From JAAYGT01 sp050252075 (GTDB lineage: Bacteria > Pseudomonadota > Gammaproteobacteria > Burkholderiales > Burkholderiaceae_B): 20,845 bases of DNA. Positions within the stretch are counted from its first letter, which is position 1; every line of letters starts with the position of its first letter. The notes below the pieces were generated by a model, which saw nothing but the letters and a program-made list of their open reading frames with translations, did no database searches and was not told the DNA's origin. Position numbers and translations under genes: made by a program. Below are positions 14,377 through 20,845 of this stretch, piece by piece. Location: assembly GCA_050252075.1 (NCBI GenBank), contig JBFWLP010000063.1, positions 1 through 20,845 of the forward strand, given 5' to 3'.

Positions 14377-15635
14377 GTCAGGCGGCGTGCCCGCCAAAGC
14401 AGCGTGAACACAATGGCAACATTCAGAAAATTCCACAGCAGGCCGTTCAGGAAGGCGATCTGGTAGCTGCCGGTCAGGTCATGCAGCGCGCCCGACAGCC
14501 AGCCGCCAAGCGCCATGCCCAGCTGGGTTGCCATCATGACCATACCGGTACGCGCACCCACGTCGCGCAGCGGGAAATGTTCCCGCACGATCAGTGCGTA
14601 GGCCGGTACGATGCCGCCCTGAAACAGGCCGAACAGGCCGGACACCACATACAGCGATACAAGATCCGAACTGACCAGGTACATCAGCAGGGCAACACCT
14701 TGCAACACGAAACCCAGCAGCAACGTGCGCAAGCCGCCGATGCGGTCCGAGATATGGCCCGACGCCAGACGGCTGACTATACCCAGGCCCAGCATCAGGG
14801 CCAGCATTTCGGCGCCCCGGGCGGCGCCGAACCCCAGGTCGCCGCAATACGCCACAATGTGCACCTGCGGCATGGACATGGCCACGCAGCAGGCCACCCC
14901 GGCCAGGCACAGTAATTTTTGCAATGTGCCCGGCGCCATGCCCAGCGGACGCTCGGGGTTGTTGCGGGCGATTTCGGCCAGGAAAGTTGCCCGGGTGGCT
15001 CGCGCCGGTGCCGCTGCGGCCTGTTGCGCTTCCAGGTTGGGCGGACGGCGCCGGTACATAATGGACAAAGGCAGCAGTGTTGCCAGCCCGAACGCACCGA
15101 TCAGGGCATAGGTGGTTCGCCAGCCGAAGTGGTCGATCAGCAGCTGCATGACGGGCGGCCACACTGTTCCCCCTACGTACAGGCCGCTCATGCACACGGC
15201 CAGTGCGATGCCGCGGTGCCGGGAAAACCATTGCATGCTGTCGGCCACCACGGGGGTGAATGTACCGGCCGAACCCAGCAACCCGATCAGTACGCCCTGA
15301 TAAATCATGAATTCCGTGATGCTGCCGGCAGCCCCGGCGCCCATGAACCCCAGGCTCAAACCCAGCGCACCCGTTATCAACGCCGCCAGCGTGCCGAAGC
15401 GATCCGATATTTTTCCCATGAGCACGCTGCCCAGGCCAAAGCCCAGCATGGTGACGGTATAAGGCAGCGAGGCAACGGAGCGGCTGATGCCGAAGTCTTC
15501 CTGGATCTGGGGCAATACGACGGTGGGGGAGTACATGCCCGCCGAACCGATCGTCATGATCAGCAACGACACCAGCAGACGGCACCAGGCGTAGCGTGAT
15601 TCCATAGATTCAGTGCGGTGGGAGGGCGTCTTCAT
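14367..15635 (-). CDS. Major facilitator superfamily transporter
   Basis: This predicted 422-residue inner-membrane secondary transporter has about 12 hydrophobic helices in two halves, joined by a charged central loop (RRRPPNLEAQQAAAAPARATR, near 195-220). The MFS motif A between helices 2 and 3 is clear (GKISDRFGTLAAL) and recurs in the second half (GHISDRIGGLRTLL). The motif FGWRTTYALIGAFGL before helix 6 is typical of the monocarboxylate/oxalate-formate (MCT/OFA-like) branch, so a small organic anion is a reasonable guess for the substrate. It cannot be assigned from sequence. An internal ATG at residue 11 (MESRYAW) is an alternative start. The gene is divergent from the thioesterase gene and has no linked catabolic genes. 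Confidence 0.9.
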   Translation of the reverse strand: MKTPSHRTESMESRYAWCRLLVSLLIMTIGSAGMYSPTVVLPQIQEDFGISRSVASLPYTVTMLGFGLGSVLMGKISDRFGTLAALITGALGLSLGFMGAGAAGSITEFMIYQGVLIGLLGSAGTFTPVVADSMQWFSRHRGIALAVCMSGLYVGGTVWPPVMQLLIDHFGWRTTYALIGAFGLATLLPLSIMYRRRPPNLEAQQAAAAPARATRATFLAEIARNNPERPLGMAPGTLQKLLCLAGVACCVAMSMPQVHIVAYCGDLGFGAARGAEMLALMLGLGIVSRLASGHISDRIGGLRTLLLGFVLQGVALLMYLVSSDLVSLYVVSGLFGLFQGGIVPAYALIVREHFPLRDVGARTGMVMMATQLGMALGGWLSGALHDLTGSYQIAFLNGLLWNFLNVAIVFTLLWRARRLTTA

Positions 15636-15744
15636 GCTGCGTATTGAACCTCAAAATGTGACAGAAGTGTACGAAAAGAGTGTAGGTTTCGCGTTATTCT
15701 AGAAAAATGGTCCGTTTACTCTTTTTCATGGCGTTTGTTCACCA

Positions 15745-16212
15745 ATGACGATTCCGGCAGTTCCATTGACCTCTATGCCCGACCCGGCCCTTTTTGATCG
15801 GGTGAATGCCAGTTTCAGCCGTCAGGGGCTTATGCGGCACCTGGGTGTGCAGCTGCATGCCGTGGAGCCGGGGCAAGCGATTCTGCGATTGCCGTTCGGC
15901 CCGGGCGTCACCCAGCAGCATGGCTATTTTCACGGCGGTGCCACCGGGGCCCTGGCCGATACGGCCGGCGGCTATGCCGCGTATACCGTGTTCCCGGAAA
16001 ACAGCGCTGTCATGAGTGTGGAATTCAAGATCAATTTTCTGGCTCCGGCCCAGGGCGACTACCTGGAAGCCGTGGGGCGCGTTATTCGTTCCGGCCGTAC
16101 CCTGACCGTTTGCCAGGTTGATGTTTACGGCGTCAGCCCCGAAAAACGCTCGCATGTGGCCATGGTTCAGCAAACACTGGTGTGCCTGCCCGACGCATCA
16201 AACCCGGGTTGA
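15745..16212 (+). CDS. PaaI-type hotdog-fold thioesterase
   Basis: This predicted 155-residue hotdog-fold acyl-CoA thioesterase would hydrolyse CoA thioesters in the cytosol. The family motif is at 59-79, HGYFHGGATGALADTAGGYAA: the HGG turn and the catalytic acidic residue Asp72 on the central helix. It is followed by the strands SVEFKINFLAPAQGDYLEAVGRVIRSGRTL and CQVDVY. Members act on phenylacetyl-CoA derivatives or as housekeeping thioesterases; no paa genes are nearby, so the substrate is open. Two starts are possible, 15745 and an ATG ten codons later (MPDPALF); neither has a clear ribosome-binding site. Confidence 0.9.
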   Translation: MTIPAVPLTSMPDPALFDRVNASFSRQGLMRHLGVQLHAVEPGQAILRLPFGPGVTQQHGYFHGGATGALADTAGGYAAYTVFPENSAVMSVEFKINFLAPAQGDYLEAVGRVIRSGRTLTVCQVDVYGVSPEKRSHVAMVQQTLVCLPDASNPG

Positions 16213-16272
16213 CGGTGAACCACGGGCCTTGTTCATGATATTGTCTTAATCCTTCCGTTAATTTCGCCCCTC

Positions 16273-17499
16273 ATGACCACCCGTTCACCCCCCACGTCTA
16301 CGCACCCGAATGCACCTACCGTAGCCCGGGCAACGCAACCGGTTCATGCCGAGTCCGGGGTTGAGCCCGTTGCCGTGCGCCAGTCTTCGCGCCAGCCTGT
16401 ACTGCCCGCGTATTTGCTGGCCCGGTGGCTGCTGGTGCTGGTGGTTGCCATTGGCCTGTACTTTCTCAGTGGCTTTCTTGTGCCGGTGCTGGCGGCGCTT
16501 ATCATTTGCCTGGCCAGCTGGCCCCTGTATCGCCGCCTGCTCAATCATTGCGGGGGCAACACCACGGTGGCGGCCTCGGTGGCGCTGGTCACCGTCATTA
16601 TTGTGCTCATTGTGCCGTTATCACTGGCGCTCAGCTATGCCATTCAGGAAGCCAGCAGTTTTATTTCGTGGGCGCTTGCGGCCAACCGCGACGGTGTGGC
16701 TCCGCCCGACTGGGTGGTTTCCCTGCCGCTTGCCGGCCCCTGGCTGGCCGAGCACTGGCACAAGTACCTGGGCGAGCCGCATGCGCTGGGTGCCGTGGTT
16801 GAAGCCGTCAGCGGCGAGCATCTGGGCAATATTTATCGCATGCTGGTGTCGGCCACCGGTGATATCTTCCGCCTGTTTCTAACGGTGGTCTTCATGCTGA
16901 TCACCCTGTTCTTCATCTACAAAGACGGTCTGCGTATTCTGGGGCAACTGGATATCGTGGGGGAACGTATTTTGCCCGGACGGTGGAAGCGTTTTTCACG
17001 TGTGGTCCCGGCAACGGTCAATTCCACCGTGACAGGAATGGGGCTCATCGCGCTGGGCGAAGGGGTGGTACTGGGGGTTGCCTACTGGATCGCAGGGGTG
17101 TCGTCACCGGTTCTGCTGGGGGTGGTTACCGCATTCATGGCCTTGATACCCGGCGGTGCGCCGCTTACCTTTACCCTGGTGTCGTTGTATCTGGTCGGCT
17201 CCGGCGAGGCCATCGCCGGCATTGGTTTGTTCGTGTGGGGCACCGTGGAACTGTTCATCGTCGACAAAACCTTGCGGCCGCGGCTGGTGGGCGGCCCGGT
17301 CAAGCTGCCGTTTCTTCCCACCTTTTTCGGCCTGGTGGGCGGGGTGAAAACCATGGGCATCGTGGGGTTGTTCATCGGCCCCGTGCTGATGGCCTTGCTG
17401 GTGGCCATCTGGCGCGAGTGGATTCACGAAGAGCGCGACGAACAATGGGAAACCCAGGCAGCCCGCCGCCAGCCCGTCACCGGGCAGGGGCCTTCCTGA
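16273..17499 (+). CDS. AI-2E family membrane transporter
   Basis: This predicted 408-residue inner-membrane protein belongs to the AI-2E (PF01594) family, which includes TqsA and YdiK. After a Pro/Thr-rich cytoplasmic head (1-40), paired helices appear (LLVLVVAIGLYFLSGFLVPVLAALIICLASWPLYRRL). A loop with long amphipathic segments follows, then the conserved FFIYKDG near residue 215. The C-terminal helices contain GVVTAFMALIPGGAPLTF and FGLVGGVKTMGIVGLFIGPVLMALLVAIWREW, both family hallmarks. Despite the family name, many members transport ions or other solutes, and the substrate is not predictable here. It follows the thioesterase gene by 60 bases on the same strand and is convergent with the large cyclase. 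Confidence 0.92.
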   Translation: MTTRSPPTSTHPNAPTVARATQPVHAESGVEPVAVRQSSRQPVLPAYLLARWLLVLVVAIGLYFLSGFLVPVLAALIICLASWPLYRRLLNHCGGNTTVAASVALVTVIIVLIVPLSLALSYAIQEASSFISWALAANRDGVAPPDWVVSLPLAGPWLAEHWHKYLGEPHALGAVVEAVSGEHLGNIYRMLVSATGDIFRLFLTVVFMLITLFFIYKDGLRILGQLDIVGERILPGRWKRFSRVVPATVNSTVTGMGLIALGEGVVLGVAYWIAGVSSPVLLGVVTAFMALIPGGAPLTFTLVSLYLVGSGEAIAGIGLFVWGTVELFIVDKTLRPRLVGGPVKLPFLPTFFGLVGGVKTMGIVGLFIGPVLMALLVAIWREWIHEERDEQWETQAARRQPVTGQGPS

Positions 17500-17533
17500 A
17501 CGCCATTGCGCCGTCGAACCGTACGCAGGTGGT

Positions 17534-19903
17534 TCAAGTGGCGCACACGCGGTTGCGACCGGCTTGTTTCGCGTTATACAGCCGGTTATCGGCCAGCATG
17601 ATCAGCTCGTCGATGGTTCCGGCCTCGCCGGCCTGAGCCACCCCGGCGCTGATCGTCTGGGTCAGGTCTTTTGTCAGCGTCATGCCGCCGGCCACTGTTT
17701 GCCGTATGGAATCGGCCAGTATTACAGCGCCCGACCGATCGGTTTCGGGGCAAATGATCAGGAACTCCTCGCCCCCCCAGCGCCCGAATATATCGGTTTT
17801 TCTCAGGCGGCCGGCCACGGTTTGGGCAAACCGCTGCAGGATTTCATCGCCGGTGTGGTGTCCGTAGGTGTCGTTCACCGCCTTGAAATGATCCAGATCG
17901 ATCAGAACGATGGATAAAGGCCGTTGGTACCGTTTGGCCTGCTGGAAATGATGGTGCAGGGCGGTATCCAGATGATGACGGTTGAAGGTGCCGGTCAGTT
18001 TGTCGGTGATCGATAATTCCTGCAGCAGGCGGTTTTTTTCGCGCAGTTCGTGTTCGGCGGCGGCCAGCCGCTGGTTGGCTGTTTGAATGCGCTTGTTCAG
18101 GTGGCGCAGGTGCAGCAGGTAGGCCAGCAATGCGGCAAAAAGAAACCCGGCAATCGCGGCTACGGGCAGCAGTTTTATCCAGGGGAAGGGCTCGTTCACG
18201 CGCAGGGTGACCCAGCGGTTCTGGATATCGTTGTGGGTAAGCGGCTCAACCGATGCCAGTGCCTTGTCAATGGCGCTGCGCAACAAGGGCCAGTCGTCGC
18301 GTATTCCCATGGCCAGATCAAAAGAATAGGGCGTCTGGCCGGATATTTTCAGGTTGGCCAGGCCTTCGGCCTTGATCAGGTGGGTGACGGCCGCCAGGTT
18401 GTCGACAAAAGCGAACAGTTCACCGGCCGCCAGTGCCTTCAGGCCGGCCCGGGTACTGGGGTAAGGCTTGAGCGTGAGCAGCGGGTAGTGGCGCTTGAGC
18501 ATTTCATCGGAAGCATAGCCGCCCACCACCCCGATGGCCTTGCCCTTGAGCACGCCGATGTCGGGAATGAAGTCCTGGTCGGTGCGTGTCACCAGCACCA
18601 TGGGTGACCGTATATAGGTTCGGGTGAACGTCAGGTATTCACGCCGGTCCGGCGTGGCGGCGGCCGATGGAATCAGATCGATCTGCTTGTCGCGTGCCGC
18701 TTGCAGCAAGTCGCTCCAGGGCAGGTCGGTGCGGATGGCAAATTCTATTCCCAGGCGGTCGGACAGCAGTTCCAGGTAGTCGGCGGCGATCCCGTGAAAA
18801 TTGCCCTGGTCATCAAAAAACTCGAACGGCGGCCAGCCCTGCAGCTCGATACCTGTCTGGATCGGACCAAGGTTGGCCAGGAACTCGCGTTCCTGGGGGG
18901 TGAGCTCAAAGTTGCGCCGTGTGGACGATTCATGAATGAAGCCGTTGCCGTTGGGGGTGGCGCCCGCGATCAGGTTCAGGCTTTTCAGGCGGTTCTGAAT
19001 GTACTCCACCCGGCCGGCATCAATCTCGCCCAGCGGAATGGTATGGCGTGATACCAGGGTGCTGATGCCCAGCGCCTCGTGCATGAGCGCCGCACGTGAT
19101 TTTTTCTGGGTGTTGTACTTGCCGTAAACCAGCTCGACCATTTCTTCAAGATTGTTCAGGGCGTAATCCCAGCCCCGGATCACCGCGCGCCGCATGGCCG
19201 CAACGCGGGCAGGGTGGTCGGCGGCTTCGCGGCGGCTGGTGAAAAGCATGTCGCCGTACAGATCCAGGCCGTAATGGCGCGGATTGATAATATTCACTTC
19301 GTGACCCATTTCGCGCAATACGTAAGGTTCGTTGGTCACATAGATGGAAATGGCGTCGATGTCGCCGTTGATCAGGCCTGCAATGCGTTCGTCCCAGGTC
19401 ATGCGGGTGAGGCCGCTTTTCATCACCCCCTGTTCGGCCAGCATGGCAAGAATGTCGATGCCGTCGGAGTCGTTCTCGTAAAACGCCAGACGTTTTCCCG
19501 TCAACTGGCGTGGCGTTTTTATGCCGGAATCGGCTCGCGTCATGACGGCGTTGGCCGAGTGCTGCATGATGGCCGCTACCAACACAATGGGCGCCTGGTT
19601 GGCATGATGCAGAAACAGGGCGGAATCGGCTACACCGTACTGGGCCTGACCCGAAAGAACCTGGTCAACCGTGTTTTGGGTAAGGTCTCGTTCCGCCAGA
19701 ATGACGTTCAGCCCTTCTTCGCGGAAAAAACCTTTTTCGAGCGCGGCGTAGTAGCCTGCAAACTGGAACTGGTGCAGCCACTTCAACTGAAGGGTGACGG
19801 CTTCCCGTGCGTGCGCCTGCCCGGGCAGCATGCCCAGAATGGCCCAAAGCAGTAATGCGAAATAACAAGACCAAGCTTGTCGCGCAAAGCAACGGGAAAG
19901 CAT
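17534..19903 (-). CDS. Membrane diguanylate cyclase with two periplasmic solute-binding modules
   Basis: This predicted 789-residue sensor enzyme would make c-di-GMP in response to a periplasmic ligand. Order: signal peptide 1-32 (ending GQAHA); an NMT1/THI5-like binding domain, about 35-275 (LQLKWLHQFQFAGYYAALEKGFF); a family-3 amino-acid-type SBP domain, about 335-560 (GIELQGWPPFEFFDDQGNFHG); one membrane helix at about 577-598; a coiled coil to about 630; and GGDEF to the end. The active loop is GGEEF at 710-714. An RxxD inhibitory site (R701-D704) lies five residues before it. There is no EAL or HAMP domain. The ATG at 19903 has no strong ribosome-binding site but gives a normal signal peptide. 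NMT1-like domains often bind pyrimidine precursors or aromatic/nitrogenous compounds, so two separate ligands are possible. It is divergent from the protease gene. Confidence 0.93.
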   Translation of the reverse strand: MLSRCFARQAWSCYFALLLWAILGMLPGQAHAREAVTLQLKWLHQFQFAGYYAALEKGFFREEGLNVILAERDLTQNTVDQVLSGQAQYGVADSALFLHHANQAPIVLVAAIMQHSANAVMTRADSGIKTPRQLTGKRLAFYENDSDGIDILAMLAEQGVMKSGLTRMTWDERIAGLINGDIDAISIYVTNEPYVLREMGHEVNIINPRHYGLDLYGDMLFTSRREAADHPARVAAMRRAVIRGWDYALNNLEEMVELVYGKYNTQKKSRAALMHEALGISTLVSRHTIPLGEIDAGRVEYIQNRLKSLNLIAGATPNGNGFIHESSTRRNFELTPQEREFLANLGPIQTGIELQGWPPFEFFDDQGNFHGIAADYLELLSDRLGIEFAIRTDLPWSDLLQAARDKQIDLIPSAAATPDRREYLTFTRTYIRSPMVLVTRTDQDFIPDIGVLKGKAIGVVGGYASDEMLKRHYPLLTLKPYPSTRAGLKALAAGELFAFVDNLAAVTHLIKAEGLANLKISGQTPYSFDLAMGIRDDWPLLRSAIDKALASVEPLTHNDIQNRWVTLRVNEPFPWIKLLPVAAIAGFLFAALLAYLLHLRHLNKRIQTANQRLAAAEHELREKNRLLQELSITDKLTGTFNRHHLDTALHHHFQQAKRYQRPLSIVLIDLDHFKAVNDTYGHHTGDEILQRFAQTVAGRLRKTDIFGRWGGEEFLIICPETDRSGAVILADSIRQTVAGGMTLTKDLTQTISAGVAQAGEAGTIDELIMLADNRLYNAKQAGRNRVCAT

Positions 19904-20038
19904 AGGGTGGCGCGGTCAGTTGCGATGGGCGATTTTAACAAAGTTCAGTTACTTTCATAGATAAATTTGATGTGTTTTTTATGTTAATAATGAATAGATG
20001 ATTTTTTGGTTTTTCCACCCTTGTCGATTTATCCGGAT

Positions 20039-20059
20039 TGGCCGGGTATGATCCGGCCA
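20039..20059. promoter_or_regulatory. Inverted repeat before the subtilase gene
   Basis: TGGCCGG (20039-20045) and CCGGCCA (20053-20059) are perfect inverted repeats with a seven-base loop, 24 bases before the protease ATG. It is GC-rich inside an otherwise A/T-rich intergenic stretch (19904-20083). It may be a leader hairpin or an operator. It is unlikely to terminate the divergent cyclase gene, which is transcribed away from it. Confidence 0.35.
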
Positions 20060-20083
20060 TCTTGTTCACTTGCCAAGGTAGCC

Positions 20084-20845
20084 ATGAAGCCTTCTGACAC
20101 CCTCATTCTTTCCGATCCACTTTTTCCCTTGCAGTGGCACCTGCTCAATCAGGGGACGACGCCGGGCAGCATCGCGGGCTACGACATCAATGTGGTGTCC
20201 GTCTGGCCGGACTACACCGGGCGGGGCGTTCTTGTGGGTGTCCTGGACGATGGCATGGACAACACCCACCCCGATCTCGTTGACAATTATCGGCCCGACC
20301 TGGCGTGGGATGTAAGCCTGGACATACCGGGAGCTGCAGTCCAGACCAGTGACGACGAGCACGGGGTCGCCGTTTCTGGTCTGGTGGCCGCCACCGCCAA
20401 TAACGGCATCGGTGGCGCAGGCGTGGCGTGGGGGTCCCAGTTCACCATGTATCGCATGGCCTTCGAGGCCGATGACGTCCTGCCATTACTGCTGTCCAGT
20501 TTCCAGAAGGCGGTCGTCAGGAAAGTGGCCGACGGGGTGCAGGTGTCGGTCAACAGCTGGGGGCCGGGTTTCATGCTGAACGACCGAGCAACATCCGACG
20601 CCTTCCTGGCGGCAGGACGCTATCTGGCGCAAGAGGGCCGCGAAGGCTTGGGGATTGCTGCTGTTTTCGCGGCAGGAAATGACCGCGAAGCCAAGATGAA
20701 TACCAATTACGACCCCACGGACAAGTCTCCGTGGCATATCGTGGTTGCGGCCAGTAACCAGGCGGGCGGCACTACGACATTCTCCACACCGGGCGCTTCC
20801 ATACTCATTTCCGCGCCGGGTTCCGACCCCGACAGCATGGTCACC
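20084..20845 (+). CDS. Subtilisin-family (S8) serine protease, N-terminal part
   Basis: The frame is open for 254 codons from the ATG at 20084 to the window end, so the gene is cut. AAGG lies 5 bases before the ATG. The proprotein-convertase-like start is DPLFPLQWHLLNQ, then SVWPDYTGRGVLVGVLDDGMD. Catalytic residues seen: Asp55 (LDDGMD), His93 (DEHGVAVSGLVAA) and the oxyanion Asn200 (FAAGND); the catalytic Ser (GTSxAxP) must lie just past the edge. There is no signal peptide and no pro-domain, and the catalytic fold starts near residue 15. In proteobacteria such leaderless kexin-like subtilases often belong to long proteins with calcium-binding or adhesive repeats secreted by a type I system. 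That expectation cannot be tested here. If so, the gene would act outside the cell, in nutrition or host interaction. Confidence 0.92.
   Translation, partial: MKPSDTLILSDPLFPLQWHLLNQGTTPGSIAGYDINVVSVWPDYTGRGVLVGVLDDGMDNTHPDLVDNYRPDLAWDVSLDIPGAAVQTSDDEHGVAVSGLVAATANNGIGGAGVAWGSQFTMYRMAFEADDVLPLLLSSFQKAVVRKVADGVQVSVNSWGPGFMLNDRATSDAFLAAGRYLAQEGREGLGIAAVFAAGNDREAKMNTNYDPTDKSPWHIVVAASNQAGGTTTFSTPGASILISAPGSDPDSMVT

Overview
The window reads as a high-GC betaproteobacterial chromosome segment. Gene content and protein style (imuA-imuB-dnaE2 mutasome, KtrAB potassium uptake, NemA-type ene reductase, YqeY, NRDE protein) suggest Burkholderiales, probably an Alcaligenaceae (Bordetella/Pusillimonas-like) bacterium. 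The taxonomic placement is inference from protein resemblance only.

Layout. (1) 1-345 is an accessory edge: the last 29 codons of an ISL3-type transposase, a short unrecognised reading-frame remnant, three copies of TTTAGGGCAC and a strong hairpin, next to an intact tRNA-Pro(GGG) on the minus strand (346-422). (2) 519-1883 (minus) is a PAS-PAS-GGDEF diguanylate cyclase. (3) 2037-4097 (minus) is ktrA-ktrB, a Trk/Ktr K+ uptake system, divergent from (4) an Old Yellow Enzyme and a small lipoprotein (4257-5762, plus). (5) yqeY (minus, 5793-6257). (6) 6351-11611 (minus) is the SOS mutasome operon imuA-imuB-dnaE2. A perfect LexA box (11704-11723) precedes it, but dnaE2 carries a frameshift at a C-rich tract (9108-9121). 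(7) 11823-12521 (plus) is a YpfH-like esterase, divergent from imuA and convergent with an NRDE/TANGO2-family gene. That gene lies directly downstream of a PBP7-type DD-endopeptidase (12518-14224, minus). (8) An MFS transporter (minus) is divergent from a PaaI-type thioesterase and an AI-2E-family membrane protein (plus). (9) 17534-19903 (minus) is a membrane diguanylate cyclase with two different periplasmic solute-binding modules. (10) From 20084 to the right edge runs the N-terminal part of a subtilisin-family (S8) protease, cut by the window end.

Themes. Two complete diguanylate cyclases, both with GG[D/E]EF and an RxxD inhibitory site, point to c-di-GMP control by a cytosolic PAS-type input and by a periplasmic ligand. 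The damage-inducible mutagenesis operon is complete in gene content, but its polymerase gene is split in this sequence. Most other genes are housekeeping or ordinary accessory functions. No CRISPR array, rRNA or intact mobile element was seen. The points that deserve a second look are the dnaE2 frameshift, the tRNA-Pro junction with mobile-element debris and short repeats, the dual-sensor cyclase, and the leaderless subtilase at the right edge.
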